Source: Saccopteryx bilineata
Lineage: Eukaryota; Chordata; Mammalia; Chiroptera; Emballonuridae
DNA: 64,000 nt
Assembly: GCF_036850765.1 (NCBI RefSeq)
Contig: NC_089490.1
Coordinates: 295,598,982-295,662,981, forward strand
Direction of reading: 5' to 3'
The notes under the pieces are model-generated. The model ran no database searches and was not told the origin of the DNA. It worked only from the letters and a program-made list of their open reading frames with translations. Of the stretch, positions 22,136-33,689 are shown in pieces (position 1 is the stretch's first letter; each line of letters starts with the position of its first letter). Made by a program: the position numbers and the translations under genes.

Positions 22136-24572
22136 GTATACAGAAAATTTACCCCTTTCAGGTCTGACAATAACCCTGAAATGTAACTAAGGTAAATCTC
22201 AATTTGAAAGAATACAGTTGAACTTAGAGATGGAATCTAAATAATTTTTAAACTGTACTGGAATCTGCAGTTAGGGAGAAACATAACCAGGACCCTGAAA
22301 TAACCCACACATTAAAATATTCACTTGGTTGGATATATTCTTTCACGCCTGAACCTAGGCGTACACACAAAGAGCGATAGAGAGACATTATCATTATATG
22401 CCGCAGTGAAAATTTTCATGGCTTCAAAGTAGTTTGTGCATATTTCTGAAGGATTGAACTGCTTGTCACAGCGCTGACATGAAGTCATTCAAATGTTCTT
22501 CTGTAATAATGAATACTGGCAAAAGTTAAGCACAAAACAATGAACTGACAACAGCAATCTTTCTCCACACACTTTCTGTTAATCATTATCCACTAGTTAT
22601 ATATTTTTTTATAACTCATCAGTCAAAAAAAAAAAAAAAGATGCTAGGACACCCACCAACACTGATGATTAATGATAAGTTCAGATATGTGTAAGTCTGG
22701 AGACTAAATGATTAACCACTTTCTCGTTGCCCCACTGATTTTGAGAACTGTGTCATTGTGCAGGATTCTCTAAAAACAAACAGACTCTCATACGCATCGG
22801 CTTCAGGCAAGCTGCGGTCCTGATTATTGATTTTTTTAAAAAGGTATCAGCTTTAACAAGTGACCTCAGAGAACTCAGTTATCCTGAGCTACAGCTAATT
22901 CCCAGAGTAACCAGAATCAGAGAAATGTCTCAACTTTGAGTTATCTCCAGTAATAAGAGCTGATTCTAAAGTCCACACAAAGTGCCTGACCTCAGCCAAT
23001 GATTCTTGTTTATTATCTAAGTAATGCCAACATGTCAGCCTCTGATGACGGTGTATAAGCAAAACAAGAAAATGAAACTTATTTTGAATGTACTGAAGTC
23101 TAAGGGGCAGGGGGAGTATGTTTTGTGTTATGAAAGTTCAACATTTTAATTGCACTCCATGAGAAGTTTATCATTCTTTCATATCCGATGTGCATCTGTC
23201 TTTGAAGTAATTTCATGTTTGTCAAGATCCCATCACACACACAATACTTTTGTGCATTACGCTGTGGTTTTTGTGTTCAACTGATTTCCCTTTCTTAGCT
23301 TTTTGCATTGAGGATTAAGAAAAATTTTAAAAATAATTGCTACAGGCATAAACCCTAGCCACTCTCACCACAGTTCTTCAAAATTTACCAAAAAACTTAA
23401 TCATATTTCTTGGCTAAGTTTCTAACCTAGTCTTTAAAACCATTCCCCATTTTAAAGTGACTAGTTATTTAGTCCAAGTCAGTAATATTCTTGGTTAAGA
23501 TATGGCTGGATATTAATTAAAAATTTAATTAATAACATTTCCCCCAAACATATAACATTTATATAATTTTTCAATTTCTTCTAAGGCTTTTCCATCTAAA
23601 AAGTCAGAGTTCATATACTCCTTAGCCATTTTTAAAGCCTCTTGTCTTACAAATATTTCATCCTAATGGCCACCATCCTCCCAGGTTGAAATATTTTATA
23701 GAACTTTACTCAAAATACTTGTGAAATTCCTCAGATTAACAATGATTGCTTCAGACAACAGGCAGAGTTAAGAGGTATAAGGAGTACTTTTATTTCTGTT
23801 TTTATTTCTGTATGTACTGCCACCTGGGAACTCCAGCAGAAGAAAAGTGTTACAAAAATATAATTTATTAATAATAATTTGTTTCATAACTGTATATAGA
23901 AAAAAAAGGTGGAAAAGGACTTGTGAAATGCCATAAAATTCCCTCAGAAGGTGACTCACTGATGGTGTTAAGTATTCACAACAAGACTAAAAGAATAGCT
24001 CTTACCATTGTTCTTATGACCAAAAAACCACATTGGTAACTCACAGCCAGGGTTGACAGCTTCTTCAGAGAAGGCTGTATCATTTTCCAAAGCACAAGTT
24101 TAGTAGACAAAGTTTCTGCCTGGCCCCAAAAACAACTACAAACTTATCTCTTAAATGCCTTCCTGTTTCCCCCACCTCCCCACCCTGACTCACACAATTC
24201 CTTTTGAAAAAAAGGCAATCTAATACAAGTATGACTTAGAAATAGTAATTTGAACTTCAGAAACTCATTTATTTGAATAAATCATGCAAGGACCAGGAAA
24301 TCTTTATTTTTACTGTATCAAAAAGCAGTCAGACCTTGTTAATATAGGGTTTCCAGCCTAAAAAGGGTGTGAGGAAACTCTCATTGGTCCACCGATGAAT
24401 ATGAAATATATTTCCTGCGAGAAAAATGTAAGAGAATTGCGGTTGTTTAGCTGAGAGACAGAAATGTTAAGAATTTGCCCAATTTAAGTATAGAAATCAT
24501 TTTAATTTAATTTCTGGGAAAGGAAAGGTGCATTGTTGATTAATGTTTCTTAATAGTATATTAGATATATGA
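22136..24572. other. unique DNA, no gene recognised
   Basis: No repeat or gene is visible. The 22690-23080 part is less AT-rich and free of recognisable repeats, so it could hold conserved non-coding DNA, but nothing in the single sequence proves it. Confidence 0.45.
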
Positions 24573-24744
24573 TTGTGAACCCTAGCTGCACATCAGATTA
24601 CTTAGGAAGATTTAAAAAACATCAATGCTTAAGACCCATTTGCAAAGACTTACAGTAAGTCTATGATGGTCTTGGGTGCCAAGGCAGCTGTGTTTTTAAA
24701 ACTCTTTAGACATTTCCAATGTGTAACTGGAATTGAGAACCGAT
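24573..24744. mobile_element. MER5-like hAT-Charlie MITE
   Basis: Left end 'attgtgaaccctagctgcacatcagatta' and right end '...aactggaattgagaacc' are inverted relatives of each other, with 'gaagatttaaaaaacatcaatgc' and 'ctgtgtttttaaaactc' in between. This is the palindromic layout of MER5A-type elements. Old and common to placental mammals. Confidence 0.75.
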
Positions 24745-25263
24745 GCAGAGAACATTTACATAGTTGAAGCAAGCTGAGATTTTCAGGGATTTAAGGAAGA
24801 CATTTTAGGCCAATTTTTTTCTCAATTCAGGGCATCTATCAATATCAAGAGATCATCTGAAGGGCTATTATGAAATACACAAAACGGGCTCACTTTTCCC
24901 ACACCTCTCATCGGAACCCAAAACATAACATTCTGAGGAAAAACTGTCACCTTATTCAAACATTAGTCAGGGTCCTCTGAGTTCTCTTCATGAATGAGAC
25001 TTGACCATGGGCTTTGCTGGAACTGTATGGCTCAGTGTTAGTAAGAATCCTATTAAGCCAGTTTAGAGAGAATCCTCCCATCTTGCATAGCTGATCACCC
25101 TTGATATCTGAACAAATTCCTCACTCCCCATCATCTCTCCTTTTCTATCTGATTGCCCTGGCTTGCCTTCAGCAAGAATTCTGTTAGGTCAGTTAAGCAA
25201 GACTCCCCCAACCCTTGGTTTCTCCTCTGGGTAGTTTTCTATCCATCAACTACCCTCCCCACT
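24745..25263. other. unique DNA, no gene recognised
   Basis: Nothing recognised. The 65-residue ORF at 25153-25350 runs into the microsatellite. Confidence 0.5.
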
Positions 25264-25274
25264 ACACACACACA

Positions 25275-25325
<51 letters not shown>

Positions 25326-25327
25326 AC
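25264..25327 (+). repeat. Compound (CA)n(CT)n(CA)n microsatellite
   Basis: About 12 bases of CA, then a CT run to about 25300, then about 13 CA units. Likely length-polymorphic. Confidence 0.92.
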
Positions 25328-27020
25328 CTTGTTCTTACATTTGGAGTTGAGTTCCATCACTCTCTCTCTCCTCCTATTGCAATAGTCTTAACATCTACAA
25401 TGCTCACAGAATAGGTGTCAAGAAGCTAAAAGTATCAGAATGATATTTTCATTAACACATGACCTTCTGAGGAGGTACCATTGATAGCTGCCTCCTCCTC
25501 TGCCAGACTGGGAACCACTCCGTAGGTCACCCATCGCCACCACTCTGAAATGCACCACCACCTCAGTATCATGAACTTCACTGCCATCAGGGTCCCAAGG
25601 GAAGAATGCAGTAGAAAACTATATAAAGGAAAAACCTGGAATTTTTTTTTGGCCCAAAAAGATAGGATGAACAAATGTGGCCCAGCAGTAAATATTGTAG
25701 AAATAAAACCCCTTTGGGATAACAGAAATGCAGAACTGTAAAAATGTACAATGGGTTTGATAGATGGCTTTGCTAGTAACAAGATATGTATTAAAGAGAG
25801 AGAGAGCAAGAAAAGAAGCAACAAAATATACACACAAAAAAAATACAAGCCAGCACTTTTAAGAGAATATGATTTCAGAGAGGAAAAGGAATATTAAAGC
25901 TCAGTTCCAAGTACAGAATGGGATCTGCAGAGAGGAGGCTGGGCGACAGGTGGGTGAATCGGGGCCAGCAGGTACGAACAGCTTTAATGAAAGTGGATTA
26001 CTTTACGTTAAATGTGTTCACCATTGGCCTTAAATTTTAAGGTGCAACCAAGCTGCCACTGGTAAATAAACCCATCTCTGAGGCAGACAATAATAGCTAG
26101 AGTTTTGTTTCCCATATGATACTCACTTATAATATTATATGGATATCACTTGCTAAAGTTTTTGTGTAATGTTCTATAAAAATAGCATTAAAACACATGA
26201 AATATTTTAAAATTTTCAAGACTTAAATAGAGAAGGTGACTTTCTATCCTCGTGAAAGTAATGCGCCTGAAGGCTGGGGACTTAACCAAATCACCTTGCA
26301 AGGTCTCTCACATTTCTAAGCCTATCTTTCTTTAGTCATGAGCAAGTTTAGGGAGAACCTATTTTTAAAGTTATTTTATAGATAGGAAAATAGAGGAAGT
26401 AAGGGTAAATGGACTTCTCAAGGTGTTGGAAAGGATGTCTATCAGACTTAAAATTATCATTTATGGTCCCTTAATTGCCTGCTGTTAAAAGCACTGTTAT
26501 ACTTATGAATATAAAGTTTTATGTACATTTCCTCTGATATCAAGAGAATTACATCAAACAGAAAGCCTGCCCTACTTCTTGTGAGTATTTAGAATTGCAT
26601 GTTGCATCAATTACACATGGTTTGGAGAAATACGCTGCCAACAACATGTAGGATAACTGGTACAGAATTAATGGACATAGTTGTGAATCCTTTACCCTTT
26701 GACCTTCCTTTGCCTTTCAAATTTTCATCGGGATGAATTCCACATACAGAATATATTGAATCAAAGTAAACCAAAAGCTTGGAATATTAAAACACTTATT
26801 AGATGGAAAAAATGGGCAGAGCTACATGTTATTAAGCAGGTGTTGCACCAAATTGAAGTTTTAAAAGCACACTTAAAATATACATTTGTTCAAGAAATAT
26901 GAACTGAAAGCTTCCTCCATGCCAGGCACCAGGAGGGAATGTGCAAGAATGGGGACCCAGTCTGACTACTGTTCAACAACGATCACTCTGGTTGCTGGTT
27001 TGTGAATAGATTTTAGGCAG
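25328..27020. other. unique DNA with a faint MIR/L2-like patch
   Basis: ORFs at 25435-25848 (minus, 137 residues) and 25550-25741 are unrecognised. About 26330-26450 has MIR-like words ('gataggaaaatagaggaagtaaggg') and 26890-26940 has L2-like words ('cttcctccatgccaggcaccagg'); both are too short for firm calls. Confidence 0.4.
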
Positions 27021-28335
27021 TAGTATGAACTGAATTGTGTCCCGCTGAAATTCACATGTTGAAATCCTAATCCCCTGAAGGGAAGCATAATGTGCCACCC
27101 TAAGATATGTGTCTTTGACATCTCAATTATTTTGAGCTGATTAATTTTAAGAAACAGCACACACAGGAAAAGCTCTGAAAACCCATTAAAAGTTACCCTT
27201 TTGTAAGAGAAAGTTACAATTATAAGGAAATCACCATTTATAAGGGTGATATCCTCTCCATATTAGAAAGAGAGGATGACTAAATGTTTATCCTTATCAA
27301 TGAAGAAGACAGTAACTTAAATCTGGATAACACCCACATCCATGTTACCTGTGTATTATACTTTTCCTGGAAACTACCCAAAACTGACTGACCTCTCCAC
27401 ATCCAACATCTTCTTTTTTTTTTTGGTCTTCAGCTGAAGATGTGTCAGAGAGAAAACTACAGGCCCAAAATGGAGTCACTTGTGCTAAACAAAACCTAGA
27501 TTTCATACTTGAATTAATTGCAGTTTCAACCTTCCCCAGAAATGTAATCTTACTAGGTCAATTTGGAACTTTCTGATCAGTACCAATGAGGTTATTTTTA
27601 TGTGTGTCCTCTTCATCCCTCAAAGGAAACTGAGACAACCGGATAGATAAGACCCCTGCCTTCTCCTGAGGGAAAGTAACCTTGCCTGAAACAATCCTTT
27701 CTTTTCTTTTGCTAATAACTTTCTCATTCTGCCTATAAAAGTCCTCCATATCATATAGCACCTTTCTGTTTGTTACATAGGATGCTGATCAGAATCATGA
27801 ATCATTCCTTCAGATTTACTTTGACTTTTTGTTCTTTCACAGTTGGTATTTAACATGAGGCTTGAGCCATTTCAGGGAGTGACTCAGTTTTCCTGGGTAT
27901 TTCCCAGGCATACAGGAGCTATGCACATCATTAAACTTCTGCTTGTTTTCCTCCAGTTAATCTGCCTTTTATTATGAGAGAGGTAGCTTAGTCTCAGCCA
28001 AGAACCTAAAAATTTTTCTCCCTTTACATCATCCCCATAACTCAGAATGTGACTGTCTTTGGAAACAGGATCATTCAACAGCTAATTAAAGTAAAATGAG
28101 GTCAGATGAGTGGTTCCTAGTCCAGTGACTAGTATCCTTATAAAAAGAGTTGATTAGAACACAAACATAAAGGAAAGACCATGTGAAGACCCAGGGAGAA
28201 GACTGGCCAGGTACAAGCCAAGGAGAGACATCTGAGAAGACACCAACGCCCATGAAACCTAGCCTCCAGCACTGGAGAAACATGTTTATTTCTTTCAGCC
28301 ACCCAGTCCTTACGGCAGCCCTAAGCTAAATCAGG
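27021..28335 (+). mobile_element. MLT1/MST-type (ERVL-MaLR) LTR, split by a second LTR
   Basis: Left part 27021-27075 ('gaactgaattgtgtcccgctg', 'gttgaaatcctaatcccc') and right part 28032-28335 ('ataactcagaatgtgactg', 'tatccttataaaaagagttg', 'gaccatgtgaagacccagggagaag', 'cagccacccag', 'ggcagccctaagc') together make one LTR of the MaLR type in the order expected. The 956 bp in between belong to another LTR. No internal retroviral genes are present, so this is a solo LTR. Confidence 0.75.
27076..28031 (+). mobile_element. Solo retroviral LTR inserted in the MaLR LTR
   Basis: Starts TG (27076) and ends CA (28031), and is flanked by a perfect 5-bp duplication, TCCCC, at 27071-27075 and 28032-28036; that length fits an ERVL-type integrase. 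Inside are a TATA box (gcctataaaag, about 27731-27741) and an ATTAAA polyadenylation signal (27930-27935), roughly 200 bp apart, as expected for the end of U3 through R. No coding region for gag, pol or env remains. The 67-residue minus ORF at 27558-27761 and the 64-residue ORF at 27884-28078 are incidental. Subfamily not assigned. Confidence 0.75.
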
Positions 28336-29589
28336 GAGAAGGACAGCTAAGTAACAGGAAAAAAAAAGTAAAACTCTCCAAGAACCATTTTAATTATTCT
28401 AAGACAAAAAGGGTGAATTGGAACTCAGAAAAATGATTTTCTTTCCATCATTTTTTTTTAGCTAAAATTGTTGACAAAACTGATTTTACTACACAGATGC
28501 TGCGCACTGTCTAAATGTACACGAGATAGCGAAGGACTTGATCACAATTATCTTCGTGCTTTTCATTGTTTTGTCCATGGGATTAAATCATTCTGTGTAA
28601 TAAACACAGCATGAATGTTTTGAGTACATTTTAAAATTAGAAGAAAATAGTAGAAACAAAATGTCCTGGGGCAGAGCACTGCAAAAAGTATCAAAGAAAT
28701 ATCTGAACAGGCCATTTCTGAGCAGGCCTTTATAGTACCGTGCCCCAAATACTGTCCGAGCGATTGTAGCTGGCAGGATCAGGAGAGTGCTGCTCTCATC
28801 TGAATCTACCCTGCATCTAGGGCCACGCAGTTTATTAATTCATGAGGTCAGGGGATACTGCAAAGAACAACTTTCCCAGCAGCTGCCATGGCTCAAAATT
28901 TTTTCACTCACCGTGATTTGGGCTTAGCTTTTATCCGTGATCTTCTGAATTAGGAGTTTAAAAACTGGGGTGATGAGGGGCAGGATTGTAAAAGTTGGCA
29001 GCAGAATGACTCTTCTCTTTGAAGAACCAAAGCCTCAAAAATCTGTGTCTATTTTCTCATTATTCACATTCCCCCCAAATCACCTCACTAACAAGGGAAA
29101 AAGAAGGGTAGAGGAAGAAGGTATCTCCCACACAGCTGGTTATATATTGATAAATAAATCCACTTTTTCTCACATGCCAGAATGTGACCACAGGGGATCT
29201 TCCTAGTAAAACATTAACCAACTCTGTCCTTAGTGAAACAAGGCAATGAATAACAAGGGAGGACTTCAGCTCTAATCTAAAACCATAAAACGAAGTGCAT
29301 GAGGCATGATAATTCACCAGAAAGGAGATTACCGACCCTTCCTAGACTGGCAGCTCTTTAAATTAAGATGACTCCGAAGAGAAAAGGTGAGGTTTTCACA
29401 GGTCAGGCAACAGGCTGTCTCATTAACATTCAAGTTGAATATTAGTCCACTGAGTTTCTAAGAAAAACAAAACAAATATAAATAAAGAATAGAATTCTCA
29501 GAGTAGTGCGGTGGATATTACAAAATCAGACAGGTTTATGTATTAGGCAGAGCTCTCCAACACTTCAATTGTCCAAATATGGAAAAATC
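28336..29589. other. unique DNA, no gene recognised
   Basis: ORFs at 28970-29206 (plus) and 29060-29317 (minus) overlap on opposite strands and have no recognisable feature. Confidence 0.5.
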
Positions 29590-29735
29590 AACATTTTGAG
29601 TCTTTGTCCCCACTTCTATAAATGGAAGAATATCCCCCTCCCAGAGAAATGATGAAGGTAAAATAACATGTGAAAAGTTTAGTAGAATGCCTTGCACACA
29701 GAAGATACACCATGTATTACATTCTTATTTCTTCC
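29590..29735 (+). repeat. MIR SINE relic
   Basis: Carries 'tctttgtccccacttctataaatgg', 'tgatgaaggtaaaataacatg' and 'gaatgccttgcacacagaag', matching the second half of MIR in sense orientation. Confidence 0.7.
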
Positions 29736-31094
29736 CCTCTGCCTTGACCAAGAATCTATTTATACTATTGTCTGCTAGGAAGAATATGTAAGCCAGACAC
29801 ACTTTTAAGTTTGTCAAAGTGTTCTCCAAACCCTGTCATAGCAGACTAGTCTGACCTGCCAACGATTTTTTAATACACTTTCTCCTTTCTACTTCACTTT
29901 CGTCATTGTTTCTGTCGTTCTTGTTTGCTTTTGTAGTTTTCTGGAGTAGAATCTGGTCTGTTCTCATGGCTGGGTAAGAAAGTATGAAAGAAAAAAGAAA
30001 TATTAATGGCAATATTTGAAAAATTGATGTTAATTTCATAAGAAATATGTCTAAGAGTCAAATGAACATCAAGATGAAATATAAACTAGATGAAAATTAT
30101 TTGTAGTTTTTCTATTTTCCTTGTATTTCAAATAGAAGCAGCTCTCCTGAAAAATTCTAAGGAGTTTTATGTGGAAGCTTCCAGCCCCCGGTACTCGGCC
30201 TTATAGGCTATAGATATGCAGAAATTATTTCAGATGAAACCTAAATGAAGATCAGCGGGCATAAAGTTAATTAAAAACATAGATGTACCCCTGGATTTTA
30301 GGGGACCTGTATTTTGATCTAGACAAAGCATCCAGTATAAGTTCAAAGAACAAATAATGACATGTTGAAAAATACCATTTCCAAAATGAAAAAATGTCTC
30401 GGTAAAAAAAAAAGAAATATTAGCCAGAATGTAAATCCCACCTAGCTTTAGGAATTGTAGGAGGTAAATCTTACCACTGGATTAGGAATAAGGGAGGAGA
30501 GACTGTGCAAGTAGGAAGAATACAGTAAAGGAATTGGGAGGCAGGAAAGTCCGGATGAGAGCAGCCTGTTGCAGAAGGCAAAATGCATGGAGAGAAAATG
30601 TCAAAAGCTTAGTTAAGCAGGAACAGATCTTCACGATGACTTGGAACTGGAACCAGCAACAATGTATGCAGGCGAATTTTGAAGCCCGCCGCAGCATGAG
30701 TCGCTATTCTAAATGAAGAAAATATTACTGAGAATGAGAAGGAAGCATTAATCTCAGGAAGTGGCTATGGTTGTACCAGGGTTACTAATATGAAGATTGA
30801 CAAGAACCCCTGACATGTCATATCTTCAGGCAACAGGGAGACAAAATGGTGACCCCATTAGAAAAGCAGGCTGGTACCCAAGGATGCCTTGGCCTTTGTT
30901 TTACATGAAGTTGACTTGTAGGGATACCCACATAATTCACAGGACCTAGTGCTAAATGAAAATGTGTAATCCTGACTAGAAGCAGTGAAGTCAATCTTTG
31001 CTTTCCACAGTGCGTGGCTGCAGCCCATAGTAGATTTGTATACCCAATGTCCTTGCTGGAGAGAGCTTTGTAACTGGATGGGAAATAAAAAAGT
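29736..31094. other. unique DNA, no gene recognised
   Basis: ORFs at 29836-30039, 30482-30697, 30534-30716 and 30858-31130 show no recognisable domain; the 30.5 kb pair lie on opposite strands of the same DNA. Confidence 0.5.
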
Positions 31095-31437
31095 CTCTGT
31101 CTTACTCAGGCTGCTGTAACAAATTACCATAGACTAAGTGGCTTAAACAACAAACATTTATTTCTCGCAGTTCTGGAGGCTGGAAGGCTGGGTGCCCGCA
31201 TGGCCAAATTCTTGATGAAGTTTACTAATTTACAAGGGCTACTTTCTTGCCACACCCTCAAATGGTACAAAAAGAGCTCAGTAGTTCTCTGGTTTCTTCT
31301 ATCTAGGTACTAATCCCATTGATAAGGGCTCTAACCTCATGTGCTAATTACTTCTCTAAGGCCCCACCTCCAAATACTACTGCATTAGGGTTTCAACACA
31401 TGAATTTTAAGACACACAAGCATTCAGTTCATTGCAG
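31095..31437 (-). mobile_element. MLT1-type (ERVL-MaLR) solo LTR, inverted
   Basis: Reads 'ctcaggctgctgtaacaaattaccatag', 'gtggcttaaacaacaaacatttatttctc', 'agttctggaggctgg', then 'aggccccacctcc' and 'cattcagttcattgca'. This is the reverse complement of the MLT1 LTR. No internal genes. Heavily substituted. Confidence 0.78.
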
Positions 31438-33623
31438 GCACCCTGCCAAGTTGCCTGAAGAATGCATCATAGCATAACCAGACTACGGTGAAGAGGATCA
31501 CAGCTTTGTCCCACCCTGAGCCACCGGAAGTCATTGCCTAACCCTTATCCTCTTTGTGCTGATGCCCAAGTCCCTCCAGAAGTAGAGGACAGGGGCAGAA
31601 TACAAACATCTCCCAGCAAAGCAACCCTGAGAGTGGCAGCCATGGAGAGCCCAAGCAGAGTCCAGAGCACCCAACAGCAAACACCAGGAGGCAGATAACT
31701 GCTTCCAGAGAGGTGAGAAGATGCCTTCCCCCAGAAAAGAGGACTCCCACCTCACTGAGCCAAGACTCTGAGGCCTCAAGGCTCATGTGCTGGTATTGCA
31801 TTGGGCTTCACTTACAAAATACAAATTCAAAGACAGAAAGATTACAAATGTCAAGACTGCAACCATAGAGCATTTAACCCCAAGCAAGGGATGCTCCCAA
31901 ACAGGAGCCCTGTGCAGTCGCATGGGTCTCACACCATGAAGCCTGCCCACCCACACTCATGGTTTTCCCTGGTGCAGGAGCTAAATGCCTGACCATAATC
32001 CATTTGTTTCTAAGTTCTCTAAACCACAGTAATTGTTTCCATCTTTAGCCCTGCTTCCCTCATTCATTACCTCTTCTTACCATTTGCCTTGATTCTTTTC
32101 AATTGTTTAAGCAAAAATCTGAAATACCTATAAAATTTTAACAAGAATTTAAAAATCAGTCTATGTGCTTTCTTTGAAGTTATGTCAAAGAACATGAAAC
32201 TTTTTTTTCAAAACTATGTAGTTTTATCATTATTATAAAATCATATACTTACATAGTAAAACATATAACAAGAAATATGGAAAAATAGAAAAGAAAAAGA
32301 TCTTTCAAACTTTTTATCCCTATAATCACTTCCAAGGATAGTATTAGTTCTTCCTGGTTTCACTGTGGTTACTGCTGTAGCTTTTAATACAACACTCATA
32401 CCTTTATTTTGTTAACAAAAATAAGGGCCCCAACTCCCTTAAACGTTCCTCCAGTCACATTGCACTGTGACCTGTGACCCTGTATTGTATGTCAACACAT
32501 CCCCTTTCTCTTTTATTGTGATGTCCTTCTGGGCAATTTTTTCATATAGGGTGCTATATATAATATTCTGAGTTTCTAGATGTTAAAATGTCAATGTTGA
32601 ATAATATTGTATAGACAGTTTGAATTATTTTTGAGAGTTTCAAGTTGACTGTCATCTTTGCTATAATTTTTAAGTCATTGCAGCATCGCTTCCAAATATC
32701 CCGAGTTGCCAGGAATACTGCTCTTTTCTGTTGTAAATGAATTATTTCCATGTCCCCAGAAAGTTTTAAGAATTATTCTCTTCTCTTAGAATTTTGAAAT
32801 TGAAACAAGATATTTCTATACTTTCTTTTCTCTTTTTTACTAACTCCTGTTAGTATTGAGTTTATTTCTCCACAAGGTCTCCTGAGACCTGAACTTTCTA
32901 CCATTTGGAGAAATTTTCTTTTAACTTTTATAATTATTTCCTCTTCTTATAGAACTTATATTCAGACTGGTTTGAATTATTTTTATATTTTTCATCTCTA
33001 AATATTACTCTATATTCTGGGAGATACTGTCAACTTTATCTTCCATGTAGCTAATATGGCTTTCAGCCAGGATATCTCTATTTTTCATCCAGTGCACTAA
33101 ATTTTGAACTTTGACACTCAACATTGTTTAATTCCCAAAAATATTTTCCATTCTGTTTGCCCTTTTTTTTTCTTTTTGAAAGTAGTATCTTCTGAAATCT
33201 CTTTGAGATGAACAATTCACATTTTTTTAAACTCTGTATTCAGTATTACATCTGTTTCCGCTGACATCGTTTGTTACATTTTCACCTTTGTACTTCTCTT
33301 CGTGCCATTTGTTTTCCTTCAAACCCTGGTTGGTGCTCTTGATATCTGCGCATGTATAAATGAAGTTCTCACTAATTAAGCTAAATAATTGGCAGGACTG
33401 TCCTCTGCATTTATGTTAGTTCTTTCCACCCCCACCCCCAATAACTTCTTTAAGTCTTGGTCGCATGTTCTGTGGAAGAGGTAGGTATGTCCAACAGCAG
33501 GCTTGCTGGTGGGAAATAAGGGCAAATAACAAGCAACCAGATGAAGAATTTCCAACACTGTGTTAACAACAGCTCAAAATTTAACAAGTTTTAACATACT
33601 GGCTTCATAGATGTAAGAGTGTT

Positions 33624-33626
<3 letters not shown>
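31438..33626. other. unique DNA, no gene recognised
   Basis: Two nearly coincident ORFs in different minus frames (31531-31779, 31538-31801) come from a GC-richer patch at 31500-31990 and have no recognisable domain. The AT-rich 32.2-33.3 kb part shows no firm repeat. Confidence 0.45.

Positions 33627-33667
<41 letters not shown>
33627..33667 (+). repeat. (TG)n microsatellite
   Basis: About 20 pure GT/TG units followed by a short (GTAG) stretch. Confidence 0.95.
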
Positions 33668-33668
<1 letters not shown>

Positions 33669-33689
33669 GTAGGTAGTTATGTGTTTATG

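Noticed and set aside
25435..25848. 137-residue minus-strand ORF
   Set aside because: No recognisable domain, no splice or polyadenylation context; a hydrophobic composition expected opposite A-rich DNA.
31531..31801. Two overlapping minus ORFs at 31.5 kb
   Set aside because: They are two frames of one GC-richer patch with no domain, and neither has further support.
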